From Sphagnum compactum (lineage: Eukaryota > Bryophyta > Sphagnopsida > Sphagnales): DNA of 64,000 bases. The position numbers and the translations under genes were made by a program. The notes beneath the pieces were generated by a model. That model was not told the DNA's origin and did no database searches. It saw only the letters and a list, made by a program, of their open reading frames with translations. The stretch spans positions 27,953,354 through 28,017,353 of the forward strand of contig OZ234494.1 in assembly GCA_965153455.1 (NCBI GenBank), read 5' to 3'. Shown here in pieces: positions 21,190 to 31,704 of this stretch (positions are counted from its first letter, which is position 1; every line of letters begins with the position of its first letter).

Positions 21190-21719
21190 AATTGGTCTCA
21201 GTGCTAAACCCTAAAGGAAGGTGTTAAAGTATAGGATTTAGGGACAAATATTTGTAATTTTGTTAGAAAATATTTTTTGTGCACGGTTAGAGGGTTTGAG
21301 ACAAGGGGGATGACGTAATCTTTGGAGTAAAGTTATAATAAGGGGGGGGGAAGGGGGAACCGAGAATAACAAGGAAAGACATAAAAGGAATTGACAGAAA
21401 GGGGTGAAAAGTAAAAAAGTATAACATAAAGGGAAGAGAAGTAAAAAGGTTTAGCAAAATTTGGAGAGAGCGGGAAATTATGTAAAGGATGGGCAAGAGC
21501 GAAAAGGTTTAAGAGAAGTGAGGCAAAGGGAAGCGTAAAGGTTAGGAAAGGTAAAAGCGATGTGAGAGAATATTTGAGCGATAAAAATGCGAAGCGATAA
21601 ATATAGAAAGAATATGGCGAGAGAAAAGTTATAAGGTAGTTTTGCATAAGGAGGGGAGAAAGCAAAAGGATTTGCATAGAGGAGGATAAAGCAAATAAGC
21701 TTAGCATGGGGGTAAAGCA
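21190..21719. repeat. Degenerate purine-rich precursor of the TAAAGCG array
   Basis: From about 21300 the DNA is made of irregular GGAAAGGTAAAAG/GCGATAAA-type words that become more regular toward 21700. Minus-strand Phe/Leu/Ser-rich ORFs are artefacts. 21190-21300 has no feature. Confidence 0.6.
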
Positions 21720-21721
21720 TA

Positions 21722-21918
21722 GTAGTGACATATGAAATACGAGTATTTTTCGAAAGTGCTCAAAAAGAAGTATTTTGAAGTATTTTTAAAAAAGCATTAT
21801 ATAAATACAAAGGCTTGAAAATTGGCCTTTGTATCAAGTATTTTCAAGTATTTAAAAAAAAGCCCAAAAAAACGTAAAATACGCATATGTTTGAATCGAA
21901 TTGAGAGTATGTCACTAC
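21722..21918. mobile_element. 197-bp hairpin MITE with TA target duplication
   Basis: The ends are perfect inverted repeats GTAGTGACATA / TATGTCACTAC, flanked by TA on both sides (21720-21721 and 21919-21920). The two halves are imperfect reverse complements along most of the length, with a central ATACAAAGGC/GCCTTTGTAT stem. It interrupts the TAAAGCG minisatellite: GGGGTAAAGCA lies to the left and GGGGGTAAAGCG to the right. TA duplication and full foldback fit a Tc1/mariner-type MITE. Confidence 0.85.
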
Positions 21919-21920
21919 TA

Positions 21921-22556
21921 GGGGGTAAAGCGCGATAAAGCGAGAAAAAGCTTGGTAAAACGCGGTAAGCGGGAGAAAGCAACGTAAAGCGATGTAAACA
22001 GGAGAAAGCGAATAAAGCGCGATAAAGCGAGAGAAAGTGGGGTAAAGAGCGGTAAGCGAGAGAAAGCGCGTTAAAGCGTGGTAAGTGAGAGAAAGCAGGG
22101 TAAAGCGCGGTAAGCAAGATAAAGCCCAAGAAGCAGGGGAAAGCGGTGTAAAGCGTAGTAAGCAGGAGAAAGCGAGGTAAAGCGGAATAAGCGGGAGAAA
22201 GCGCCATAAAGCGGAATAAGTGGGAGAAAGCGGGAGAAAGCGCGATAAATCGACATAAAGCGCAATAAGCGGGAGAAAGCGAGGTAAAGCGCGATAAGTA
22301 GGAAAAAGCCGGGTAAAGCACAGTGAGCGGGAGATAGTGCGATAAAGCGGAATAAGCGGCAGAAAACGAGGTTTAGCGGGGTAAAGCGGGGTAAAACGGG
22401 GTTTAGCGGGGTAAAGCGGGGTAAAGCAGGGTAAAGCGCGATAAGGAACATAAAGCACGGTAAGCGGGGGAAAGCGGCGTAAAGCGCGATAAGCGGGAAA
22501 GCAGGAGGTGAAGTGCAGTAAGCGGGGGAAAGCGCGATAAAGCGCAATAAACGGGA
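21921..22556 (+). repeat. TAAAGCG minisatellite, array 2
   Basis: ~640 bp of units around GCGNGATAAAGCG/GGGAGAAAGCG, followed directly by TTTAGGG repeats. Minus-strand ORFs 21797-22547 (Leu/Pro/Tyr/Arg-rich) are translations of the repeat. Confidence 0.95.
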
Positions 22557-22632
22557 GAAGGGTTTAGGGTTTAGGGTTTAGGGTTTAGGGTTTTAGGGTT
22601 TAGGGTTAGGGTTTAGGGTTTAGGGTTTAGTG
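22557..22632 (+). repeat. Interstitial plant telomeric repeat
   Basis: About ten TTTAGGG units, a few with one-base changes (TTTTAGGG, TTAGGG). The G-rich strand points to higher coordinates and runs directly into the telomere-headed element. Confidence 0.95.
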
Positions 22633-23342
22633 TGTGTCCCCACCAAAATTGGGTTTTTTTTTTTGGGTTTTGAGGTGATCTACCCCCCCATTTTTGAGGG
22701 TTCTGAATCCAATGGTGCAATAACCCCACCATAATCTATCACCATTTGGAAGATATGGGGGGTGTGAAATGTTAGGGGGGCCGGATAGATGAAGGCATAA
22801 AGGGTTAATTATGATACATGTTGAAAGTTTTGAAGTGACCTACCCCCCCATTTTAGGGTTTAGGGTTTAGGGTTTAGGGTTACATGTGTGTCCCCACCAA
22901 AATTGAGTTTTTTTTTTGGGGTTTTGAGGTGACCTACCCCCCCATTTTTGAGGGCTCTGAATCCAATGGTGTAATAAAATTCCCCTAGACTATCACCATT
23001 TGAAAGATACGGGGGGTGTGAAATTTCAGGGGGGGCTGATAGATGTGGGCATAAAGGGTTAATTATGATACATGTTGAAAGTTTTGAAGTGACCTACCCC
23101 CCCATTTTCATGTGTTTTAAAGCTAGTGGTGGAGTTATTTTTGCTTAAAAATGTCAGGTTTTCAAGATATACGAGATTTGGGGTTTTTGTGTTTGATGGG
23201 CATTTTGACCTGATTGCGGTTTTTTTTTAAATATTTGGAGATGACCTACCCCCCCATTTTCAAGTGTTCTGAATCCAATGATGTAAAAAAATTCCCCTAC
23301 ACTATCACCATTTGGAAGATATGGGGGGGTTTGACTTTCCAA
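22633..23342 (-). mobile_element. Telomere-headed element, truncated copy 3 then full copy 4
   Basis: Copy 3 runs 22633-22854 and breaks off inside a GACCTACCCCCCCATTTT block. Four TTTAGGG units follow (about 22855-22882), then copy 4 to 23342. The same junction (GTGTGTCCCCACC after telomeric repeats) is used again, which shows the repeats belong to the element's end or to its usual target. The conserved minus-strand ORF is at 23154-23342. Confidence 0.8.
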
Positions 23343-23345
23343 TCC

Positions 23346-24385
23346 CTATACATATGATCTGCGCACTACGCTCGCAGTGCGCGGGGCTGGGGGCTGTTTG
23401 ACCACCAAAAAAGCACCGCAGTGCGGGGCTGTTTTACCGTAGTGCGAGGCTGTTTTCGTTGACCTTTTTCACTTTTTGTTACTTTTTGTTATTTTTTTTA
23501 CTGCTCATAACTTTTATAAGTTACTTTTTACTGCTGAAACAGAGGTAAAGTTTGTTACTTTTTTTAACTTTTTTTACTACTTGTAACTTTCATAAATTAC
23601 TTTTTACTGGGCCAGGAAGGCTAGGGTTTATATTTTATTCATTGTGCGAGGGGGGAAAGGGGTGCACACCTCGATTTTTTCCTTCTTTTTTTTTTACTTT
23701 TAAGGGGGGAGGGTGTGGAGGTTAATGTTTTCTTTTTCGTATACATATGAAAAGGTGGAAGGAGGAGGGGGGAAAGGGGTACATTTAAGGTAATCTGGAA
23801 ATGTTTTTCTTTCATTGTGGAGAGGCTAGGAAGGGGAAGGGGGTACTGTTTTATACAAAATCATTATGGGACGGGGGAAAGGGTGCACCGGGGGAAAGGG
23901 TGCAAGTTGATTTTTTTTATTTTGTTTTTTATTGTTGAGGGGGAGGGGGGTGGGGGTCAATGTTTTTTTTCCCTTGTATATATATGAAAAGGTGGAAGGA
24001 GGAGGGGGGAAAGGGGTACATTGGGTTTTTCTGGAAATGTTTTGTTCATTGTGGAGAGGATAGGGAGGGGTTCACCGGGGGTTTAGGGTTTTTACAAATT
24101 CATTATGGGACGGGGGAAAGGGTGCACCTTGATTTTTTTTTCTTATTTTTTTTACTGTTGAAGGGGAGGGGGGGTGGAGGGTAATGTTTTTTTTTTCCTT
24201 CATTTGACATGTGGAAGGAGGAAGGGAAAGGGGTGTCTTTTCTTTTCTTTTTTTAAATGTTGTTTTTTCATCGTGGAGTGGCTAGGGATAGGGGGTCAAG
24301 GGTCAAGGGAGGGGGTGCGCCTTTATTTATTTAAATTTAGATTTTTTGATGTGCTGAAGAGGAGGGGGCGGAGGTTGAGGTTTTT
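23346..24385 (+). mobile_element. Hairpin-headed family, copy 3, with G-rich tail units
   Basis: The head is CCTATACATATGATC, then a 22-bp near-palindrome GCGCACTACG/CGCAGTGCGC, GGGGCTGTTTGACC and a T-rich body. Repeated G-rich units follow (GGTGCACC, ACTGTTGAGGGGGAGG, GTGGAAGGAGGAGGGGGGAA) at about 23665, 23880, 24120 and 24310. Small ORFs here are low-complexity. Confidence 0.65.
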
Positions 24386-24389
24386 TTTG

Positions 24390-24605
24390 GTATTGATTTA
24401 GTAAATGATAATCAATATTGGACAATATTGATAAACAATGCTACTAAAGAATGTTCCACTAACCCAACTCACAAGGCGCACCTTATATGGTCAAACAAAC
24501 ATACAACTCCACTTATGGAATTACAAAACTCATGTAGAGAAGTTGTCATGTACTATAGGGTACTTGCGTGATGGTTTAGGACATGTTCCACCTTGGTTCA
24601 AACCT
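24390..24605 (+). repeat. Dispersed repeat D, copy with protein-like frame
   Basis: The frame reads IDLVNDNQYWTILINNATKE, then a CSTNP...HKAHLIWSNK segment. The same peptide recurs at 24946-25134 and 26781-26981, so the repeat may carry a remnant of a mobile-element protein. I cannot assign a family. It ends GGTTCAAACCTATACAT. Confidence 0.7.
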
Positions 24606-24945
24606 ATACATACAAATCTACTTTTTCACTTTTCGTAACAGTTTCCCCTTGCGTGCAAACAACCTATGCATATGATGTGAGCATTATAATCATAAGGTCG
24701 CAGGCTCAAGGCTGTTTGACCACAAAAAATCCAGTGCAATGCCAAGCTATGCATACGCTGTGCGCACTACGCTCACCCCATGCAGTGCAAGGTTGTATGC
24801 TCGCAGGTGGGATGCTGTTTAGGGTTGACTTTTTGTTATTGTTTATAGCTTTTGTAAATTACTTTTTACTTTTGAAAGGGGGCAACGTGTGTTATTTTAG
24901 GGTTTTTTTTTTTATTGTTCAAGGAGAGGGGGTGCACCTATACAT
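24606..24945 (+). repeat. Partial hairpin-headed copies
   Basis: A CCTATGCATATGATG head is followed by GCATTATAATCATAAGGTCG and a CAGGCTCAAGGCTG segment. That resembles a tRNA anticodon arm and T arm. A short T-rich body then ends CCTATACATATG (about 24938). Confidence 0.55.
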
Positions 24946-25205
24946 ATGTTCATCACAAACTTCTTTGTCAAACGTATTGGTATTGATATTGATTTAGTAA
25001 ATGATAATCACTATTGGACAATATTGATAAACAGTGCTACTAAAGAATGTTCCACTAACCCAATTCACAAGGCCCACCTAATATGGTCAAACAAGAATAC
25101 AGCGGCACTTATGGAATTACAACACTTCATGTAGACAACTTCCTGTACCTATAGGGTACCTCTGTGATGGTGTAGGACATATTCCACCTTGGGTCAAACC
25201 TATAC
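24946..25205 (+). repeat. Dispersed repeat D, third copy
   Basis: Contains the IDLVNDNHYWTILINSATKE frame, open to 25134, and ends CTTGGGTCAAACCTATACAT. Very similar to 24390-24605. Confidence 0.75.
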
Positions 25206-25740
25206 ATATGATTTTTTTTTCCTCACTTTTTGGAATAGTTCTCCCCTGCAGGCAAACAGCCTGTGCATATGATGTGAGCCTTATAATTATAAGGTCGCAA
25301 GCTCAAGGCTGTTTGACCGCAAAAAATCCAGCGCAATGCCAAGCTATACATACGCTATGCTCATTACACTCACCCAATGCAGTGCAAGGCTAAAATCAAT
25401 GTGGAAGGGATCAGAAAAACCTGTGGAAGGAGGAAGGGAAAGGGATGATTGTTTTTTCTTAAATTGTTTTTTTCATTGTTGAGTGGCTAGGGACTTGGGG
25501 TGAGGGGTTTTTTTTAATATGTTGAAGGGGGATGGGAGGGAGTTTTTTTTTTGTTTTAATTTTCGAATGTTGAAAAGGGATGGGAGGGGGGTGGAGGTTT
25601 ATGTATTTTTTTGCTTTCATTTGACGTGTGGAAGGAGGAAAGGAAAGGGATGATTTAAATTTTTATTTTTTTTCATTGTTTAAAATTAAATTTCCCCTGA
25701 ATGTCATCACTACCATCTACCAAAAAGGTTGTGAAGCCCT
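25206..25740 (+). repeat. Partial head with a 16-bp palindrome, then G-rich units
   Basis: 25278-25295 contains CCTTATAATTATAAGG, a perfect palindrome in the anticodon-arm position of the head, followed by TCGCAAGCTCAAGGCTG. From 25400 there are degenerate G-rich units (GTGGAAGGAGGAAGGGAAAG). Confidence 0.55.
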
Positions 25741-26200
25741 TTTAGACAGACACTTTAATTAATGTTAGCTTGACCATTTTTTAGACCAAATGCATTTGGA
25801 GTTAGATTTTGTGTATGAAACATTGAGGTGCTTGAGCATTGGAGGCCAATGGACCAACAAGAAAAAGGGAAGAATCCCAAGTTTGTTTGGGGGGGCCCAG
25901 CTCCTAGACTTTTTTTTTTTAACAAACAAGAATGTCGATTATGAAAAAACCAAGAAGGGTAAGGTTTAAGGGTTAGATTGTAAGCTTCTTGGATTGTCTC
26001 CATTCCTTATTTCTTTTTATGGCGGTCTACGGTTTTTTTCTCCTTCAGATGTCTTCTGTTTCAAGTCCATCACAAAGTGGGGACCCCTAATTTGTATTGG
26101 TGTTATTTAAACACTTTCAGAACACTTCTCAAAATGTCCAAGGTTTTAATGCTTTGTTCATGTAAAATAGACATTGAAACAATTTAGATTGTAAAGACTT
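25741..26200. other. Spacer, nothing recognised
   Basis: AT-rich. An 82-codon minus-strand ORF (25755-26003) has no recognisable motif. Confidence 0.4.
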
Positions 26201-26790
26201 AATTTTGGTATTGTTTAAATAATAAATGATGTAACACCGTATTTACATTGGTTTTTTGTTGTTTGACATGTTGTATTCACATGTTGTCGATATTGTAATG
26301 ATATTGCATTAGTATTGTGATTGTATTGGATATGCACTTTTAATTGTAAACGACGCAATGTTGTTATAATATGGTTACAAACTCTATTCTTGTATCGATT
26401 CTCTATTATATTTATGTTGTCTATATTTTGAAAGGCTTAGTACTCATTTTTTTCCAACATCATATTTGCATTGCACATGCTTGGTTGAACGTAAGGGATG
26501 TAATGTTGTAACAACATAGCTAAAAACTTAATATTCAATATTGACTCGATGTTTTATTCTTATTGTTTATGTTACTGTATATATGTCATAATCACACTTT
26601 CCCAACATTGTATTTGTATTGTTTTTGTGTTGTTGAAGGTAGGTGATGTAATGTTGCAACAACACAATTGCAAATTGTATATTCAAGAGTGAATCAATGT
26701 TGTATTCATGTTTATTGTGATGTTGCAAATGTGTTAGGGGCACAACACAACAAAAGCATTTAGAAATTGCATATGCACCATTGGTAGCAA
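26200..26790 (+). repeat. Degenerate ~147-bp tandem repeat, about four units
   Basis: Related units begin near 26202, 26350, 26497 and 26644 with GATGTAATGTTG-CAACAACA words, then AAATTGTATATTCAAG and GTTGTATTCATG-type sequence. The spacing is close to 147 bp each time. The last unit leads into repeat D. One diverged unit occurs at 13870-13960. Confidence 0.7.
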
Positions 26791-27055
26791 GAAGTACAAT
26801 ATCGCAGCAACATGTTTACAAACTTTGTATTGGTATTGCTTTAGTAAATGATAATCAACATTGGATAGTATTGATAAACAGTGCTACTACAGGATGTTCA
26901 CTGACCCAATTCACAAGGCACTCCTATACATGGTCAAACAAAAGTACAACTCCAGTTATGGGTTTAGGGTTCTTCATGTAGACAACTTCCTGTACCTACA
27001 AGGTAGCTCTGTGATGGTTTAGAGCATATTCCACCTTGGTTCAAACCTATACATA
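26640..27055 (+). repeat. Dispersed repeat D, fourth copy
   Basis: Shares the full order with 13880-14310 and the coding-like frame (26781-26981) with the copies at 24.4 and 24.95 kb. It ends CCTTGGTTCAAACCTATACA. Confidence 0.8.
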
Positions 27056-27106
27056 TGATCTTTTTTTTAACTCCTTCAAACAGCCCCGCACCACGCTCCA
27101 ACAACC

Positions 27107-27440
27107 CATACATATGATTTGTGCATTACACTCATAAGGTCGCAGGCTCAAGGCTGTTTGACCACAAAAAACCTATACATATGACGAGCTGTTTGAGCGT
27201 AGTGCGAAGCTGTTTTTTAAAATCTTTTTTTCACTTTTTGTTACTTTTATTATTATTTATAACTTTCATAAATTACTTTTTATTGTTGCGAAGGGCCAGG
27301 GTTTGTATTGTATTCATTCTGCGAGGGGGGAAAGGGTGCACCTTGATTTATTTCCTTTTTTTTTTTTTACTATTGAGGGGGGAGGGGGATGGAGGTTTAG
27401 GTTTTTTTTCCCCCTTCATTGGAAATGTGGAAGGAGCTTC
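27107..27440 (+). mobile_element. Hairpin-headed family, copies stacked head to tail
   Basis: CATACATATGATTTGTGC, GCATTACACTCATAAGGTCG and CAGGCTCAAGGCTGTTTGAC occur in order (a CAT triplet sits in the anticodon-like loop). A second CCTATACATATGACG head follows at 27171, then the T-rich body and G-rich tail units to 27440. Confidence 0.6.
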
Positions 27441-27754
27441 TGCCCCAATATCTGATCCTCAAGAAAAAATATGTAGCTGCATCTGTGCATTAGCTTTTTG
27501 CTGGTGAAACAAGTGAGCTCTATGTTGCCTCCTTATGGTTTTTGTTGAAGTCTCATTGCACTTTGGTCTCCCTGGTCTTCATTTTTTTTTCGTCTTTATC
27601 TCCTTTTTTATATTATTCTTTTCCTCTTCTTACTGGATTTTTTTTTGGGGCCATATTTCCCAATTTTACCTCTTCTTTGCTTTGTTTATTTATTTATTTA
27701 TCATTTATCTTTTTTTTTCCGTATTTTTTTCAATTTGTGCCAATGTCTTTCCTT
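27441..27754. other. T-rich low-complexity stretch
   Basis: Long runs of T and TTTATTTATTTATC. The Phe/Leu/Ser-rich plus-strand ORFs over it are not credible genes. Confidence 0.6.
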
Positions 27755-28757
27755 TTATTCTTCTATCCTTTCCTTGGTTTCGTAAGAGGCATTGAACGAA
27801 TAATAATGTACAAGTACATGCAAGCTGGGAATAATACGATTTCTGATGGTTGATTTCCTCTTCAATTTTACAACCAAGCTCTTCGACACCAACCCTCCAA
27901 AACTATGGCCAATTAACACAATAGGATGATGCCATTTATACTTGCACAAAACATATTCATTTGTTATACTGAGCTTCGAAGAAATATCTAATTGACTTCT
28001 ACATTTCATATTAGTTAAGTCTATATTTATGTGTGACTGAAATATATCATCGAATGCACACCTCTGAAATTGCTCAAAAGAATTGTTGCACATTCCTGCA
28101 CTACAGCTGTCCTCGTGGCATTTTCAGATTTTAGAAAAACCAAGCTTTTTAACACCAATCTCTAAAAACATAACATATTTCAGCAATAAGGATGATTCCA
28201 TTCACCCTGCACCATACATTACTGTGATAAGTTTAGTTTTCAGGAAGTGTTGAAACACCATCTATAGTTGGCCGACATACTATCATTGATAAGTGTACAA
28301 ATTTTCTATACGATTGAGAGATGACCCAATGATTAAGTAACAAATCGAAAAATCTGAAGATTGTAGTTGCTTGATATATTTGTGGGCGAAACCACCATAT
28401 TTGCCCAAACATGACATTGTGACAATCAAAGAAAGGTGACTTGTACCTAGGATCGATGAGAGTCTGGTATACATTATTCGCAACATGTGATGCATGACCA
28501 GGAGGGGGGCTTTCTAATACATGTGCATTGTATGAAACTGAGAAAATGCGCACAACTTCCCCCAAATCAATTGGTAGCCATTCTTCAAGCCAACATACAT
28601 CATCATGACCTCGTTGTGTCCCTGTGCCCCTCCAGGCATGACCCCTCCAGGCATCACCATTGTCATTTGCCGTTAATTGGAGCCCACGAAACAAGACCAT
28701 ATCCATCTCAACACTTCGCTTATCTTCACGAGGTGGCCATAGCTGACGTACCGGCCA
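27755..28757 (-). pseudogene. SERAC1-like alpha/beta-hydrolase gene, broken
   Basis: The 5' exon (about 28757-28447) reads REDKRSVEMDMVLFRGLQLT, then a HDDVCWLEEWLPIDLGEVVR-IFSVSYNAHV segment. This is the opening of plant SERAC1-like lipases (VVFFHGLQ, a W-x-x-x-WLP-x-DLG motif, R-I-F-SVSY). It ends at a good GT donor (ATCCTAG/GTACAAG). A later exon in 28093-27755 carries WHHPIVLIGHSFGGLVSKSL: GHSFGG is the nucleophile elbow with the catalytic Ser. Full family members place Asp and His further on, and they are not visible here. The ORF reads into stop soon after KLKRK. Between the exons lies a degraded duplicate of the GHSFGG exon (28125-28215). Remnant or badly truncated gene. Confidence 0.75.
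28125..28215 (-). pseudogene. Degenerate duplicate of the GHSFGG exon
   Basis: Reading minus, AATGGAATCATCC and TTGGTGTTAAAAAGCTTGG align with AATGGCATCATCC and TTGGTGTCGAAGAGCTTGG of the intact-looking exon. The nucleophile codons GGCCATAGTTTTGGA have become TGTTATGTTTTTAGA, so the catalytic Ser is lost. It lies in the putative intron of the same gene. Confidence 0.7.
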
Positions 28758-28759
28758 AT

Positions 28760-31115
28760 GAATCTGCCATCAAATTTCCACATTCAAAATATTGCACAGT
28801 AACCAAAGTCCAGATCATAGCACCAGAAAGTATTGGAGACTTTTTGAGAGGAGATGCCACCAATTGGTTTACGGACATAATAGAATGGGCTATTTGAACC
28901 AAAACTCTTGGAAACAAATTAGTATCACAATGGTCCAGTCAGCAAGGTAAAAAGAACTCACAGAACTAGCGGCCATGATCATCGAGCTGGCTTCTTGTCA
29001 TTGTACATAAATCCATGGTATGGTAACACTCAGCGATACCATGAGTCTTAGCAGTCTCATCCATTGGCAAACTGCCATTCCGCTCTTGTTTTTTGAGAGC
29101 CGAGAGGAATCCAAAAATCCTCCCAGCCTTGAATAAGTGGCTCTCATGACATACAAGAAGAGCGCTGTTGCTCTCAATATCTAATAGCTTTGCACTCCTC
29201 TTCAAATATTGACAAGTGAAAAACAACATGGTGGGAGCTGCCATACAAACGGCGGTGTTGCTGTCACGCATGGGTTTTCCATTCATTCACACAAGGTCCG
29301 AAAATCCCTGACAAACTTGTGCAGTTACAAACATCATACATTGTTGCACATTGTTGAGCTCTTCTCAAGCAATAGAGAGTCAATTTGTAGACTCTGTCGC
29401 CTAGCATTAGATACACATACAGTACCACCCTAGAAGTCAGACTCTACACATTATTTGGGAAAAACATGAAGGGTGGAGAGAAAACAACAGATGATACTCT
29501 GTTCATCTGGTTTTTGCCCATTAAGTGATTGGACCTGCTGATATGATTAGTACACATCAGTCGACTCTCAAACAAAGAACTACTCTCATATGATCGAAAT
29601 TTCACAAATTTCACAAATCTTCAGACCCTAGGCCCAACCCCCAGGTTCAGACAATGGTACACAGAAAGAAATGGAGGCCAACATCCAGAATTTGGCATCA
29701 TCAAGAGCAATACCTGAAATTCCTGAGTCTGGAAGCAACATAAGAAAGAACAGCCAGCGACAAATGACGTGCTGAAAATCTGCCATAGAACTTCAACAAC
29801 ACCGTAACCTCTTCGACAAGAAAAATCTTATGCTTCGTACCCTCATAAATTAGACGCATAGAGTTTGAATCCAGCTGACGCAAAGGCGATCTGCAAAAGA
29901 CAACCCTTCAAACGGTTCAAGGTCCTGGAGCAACAACAGGGAGGACTCCGTTTTGGAATGTGATTTCAGGAACTTTCAAAACTAAAACTTCAAGTGATAC
30001 TGGAAAGTAGTTTGCTGAACTGATCCACCAGATTCCAATTGTTCAACAAACAATCAATGCACAACCAACAAGAAAACATGAGGGTAGGAGTCCATGTAGC
30101 ACAATACCACCAACTGTGGTTTTGGAGGATGCCCTAGAAAATAAAGTTGCTTGCAAGCCGGTCGCATGCCAAGGAGATGGTTATCGGCTGCGAAAATGTA
30201 GACTCCACAGTAGTCAAAGTCGAACCCCAATAGGAAACCCTCAAACCGCCAGGAGTTGGGAGCCATCGACGCTGGAGCACAGCGTTCATTTTTCATGGGA
30301 AACGGGAAAACCGTCGAAATGAACGATATACCTGCTGTGTGACTTTTCCCAGGACGTCCCCCATTCCAAGAAACGACACAACACGAACAGAGACATGACT
30401 GATCTTCAATACTCTCCGCACCGCATTGGACACCATAGTTCGGTGAAGCTCCTTCATGCTCGACCACTTGTTCTATTATTACCCCAGGGGGGAACATTGG
30501 TCGAAAACAACAAGACACACGGTCTTCAGATTTCAACAAAACCCGAACCTATACAAATCGTACACGGAGCTTTACAATATGCGACGACAATCTTCACACC
30601 TTCGAAACAATCCCCACAACGTGTGTAAGGCAATGCACCGCGAAAGAGGAATTGACAGAGAGTGGATGGAGCAAAGAAAGATGTCAGCTCAGAAAACTGA
30701 ATCCAAATAATCGACAACCTGCAGTAGACTTGGAAGTATACCCACAAAAGGGGTACTAGCGGATGCAAGCCCTAGAACCAGGACCAGTAAGGAGCGGGAG
30801 GAGCTGCCTTGGAATACAGCAGAGCAGGAGATGAAAACGGCGCTAGGAAGGGGTAAAATACCAAGGAAACAAGCACAGTATAGCTTTGAGCGACACGTAC
30901 AAGTCTATGCCGAGGAGGATGAAGTCGACAGTGACCCTCACCGTAGTGCGACTCCATCAAGCTCCCAGTGACTCTGATTTCAGCCTTCCTTGCACACCGC
31001 CTTCCATTCGTTGCTGTTGCAGCCCTGAAAAACTTGCACGAAGACGTCGACCACAACGAAAGGAGGCATAAGTAATACAACACAGCCGACAGTCCTTGGA
31101 CATATGGGTTAAATC
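28760..31115 (-). other. Unassigned minus-strand ORFs, possibly upstream exons
   Basis: Four minus-strand ORFs look protein-like: 28966-29286 (SAKLLDIESNSALLVCHESH), 29701-29883 (SMRLIYEGTKHKIFLVEEVT, then KFYGRFSARHLSLAV), 30054-30539 (SWRFEGFLLGFDFDYCGVYI) and 30772-31224 (ends in hydrophobic LVSLVFYPFLAPF). They precede the SERAC1-like remnant on the same strand. They could be its 5' exons or another decayed gene. I recognise no domain. 30772-31224 overlaps the end of the recombinase-helicase unit. Confidence 0.35.
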
Positions 31116-31704
31116 CTAGAATTGTATTTTTCTGTGAATGTCTTGTTCCAGCATTCGAATGCACGCGTCTACCAATCGTGTGAAGTTGGTGATAGATCGT
31201 CCCAAGGCCTTCTGTCCCATCCATCGAGCCAATTCTTCATCATGAGTGATGTCTTTCAATTCCGGCATGGCCGTGCGCATGTCCGACGGGTTGCGACGCC
31301 AAATGGCCCAAAGAAGAATGCGGTATCGTTCACCCCGAATTTGACCCGGGCAATCAGCACCGTACCTTCCTTCGTGCAACTGGACATTGCCTAGCGCCTG
31401 CCCGTTGTGCAAAAGGTGGCACTTGGGTCAACTGTCAGGTGACTGAGGAATGGAATTAGGGCAATCCGACCTAGGATGCGGTCCCAGACATTTGAAGCAT
31501 CGACAACCATCCAGCAATAACGGACAATTTTGACTGGGGTGACACAAGTTTCCAGCATCGTCGTAAACACTGCACATGAGACAATTGGGTTCATCAGGAG
31601 CAGCAAATCGACGAAAATTCTTCAAGGATGTACAATCCTCGTTCATGAAGGAGGTGAGCACCGTCGCTCGCACCCTAAGCATCGGCAATGGTGGGGGGGG
31701 GTTC
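31116..31704 (-). pseudogene. C-terminal Cys-rich tail, one frame off the helicase
   Basis: The frame is open from the TAG at 31704-31706 down to TGA 31428-31430. It contains CLMC, NLCHPSQNC and CRCFKCLGPHPRSDC, likely zinc ligands. Past the TGA the same frame continues (LHEGRYGADCPGQIRGERYR, LLWAIWRRNP) to 31116. The frame before is the helicase ORF, and the only place where both are open is the C9 run, so one inserted C explains the shift. The end resembles the C-terminal domain of the fungal proteins (G-x-GPEC, then a helical LxWAIxR segment). Confidence 0.65.

Noticed and set aside
21797-22547. Overlapping minus-strand ORFs of 158-204 codons
   Set aside because: Same cause: all three frames of the second TAAAGCG array are open.
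24660-24730. A functional tRNA gene in the head of the repeat family
   Set aside because: Only arm-like segments are present; no complete acceptor stem or full cloverleaf could be drawn.
27535-27853. Hydrophobic plus-strand ORFs resembling membrane proteins
   Set aside because: They translate a T-rich low-complexity tract; Phe/Leu/Ser content follows from base composition.
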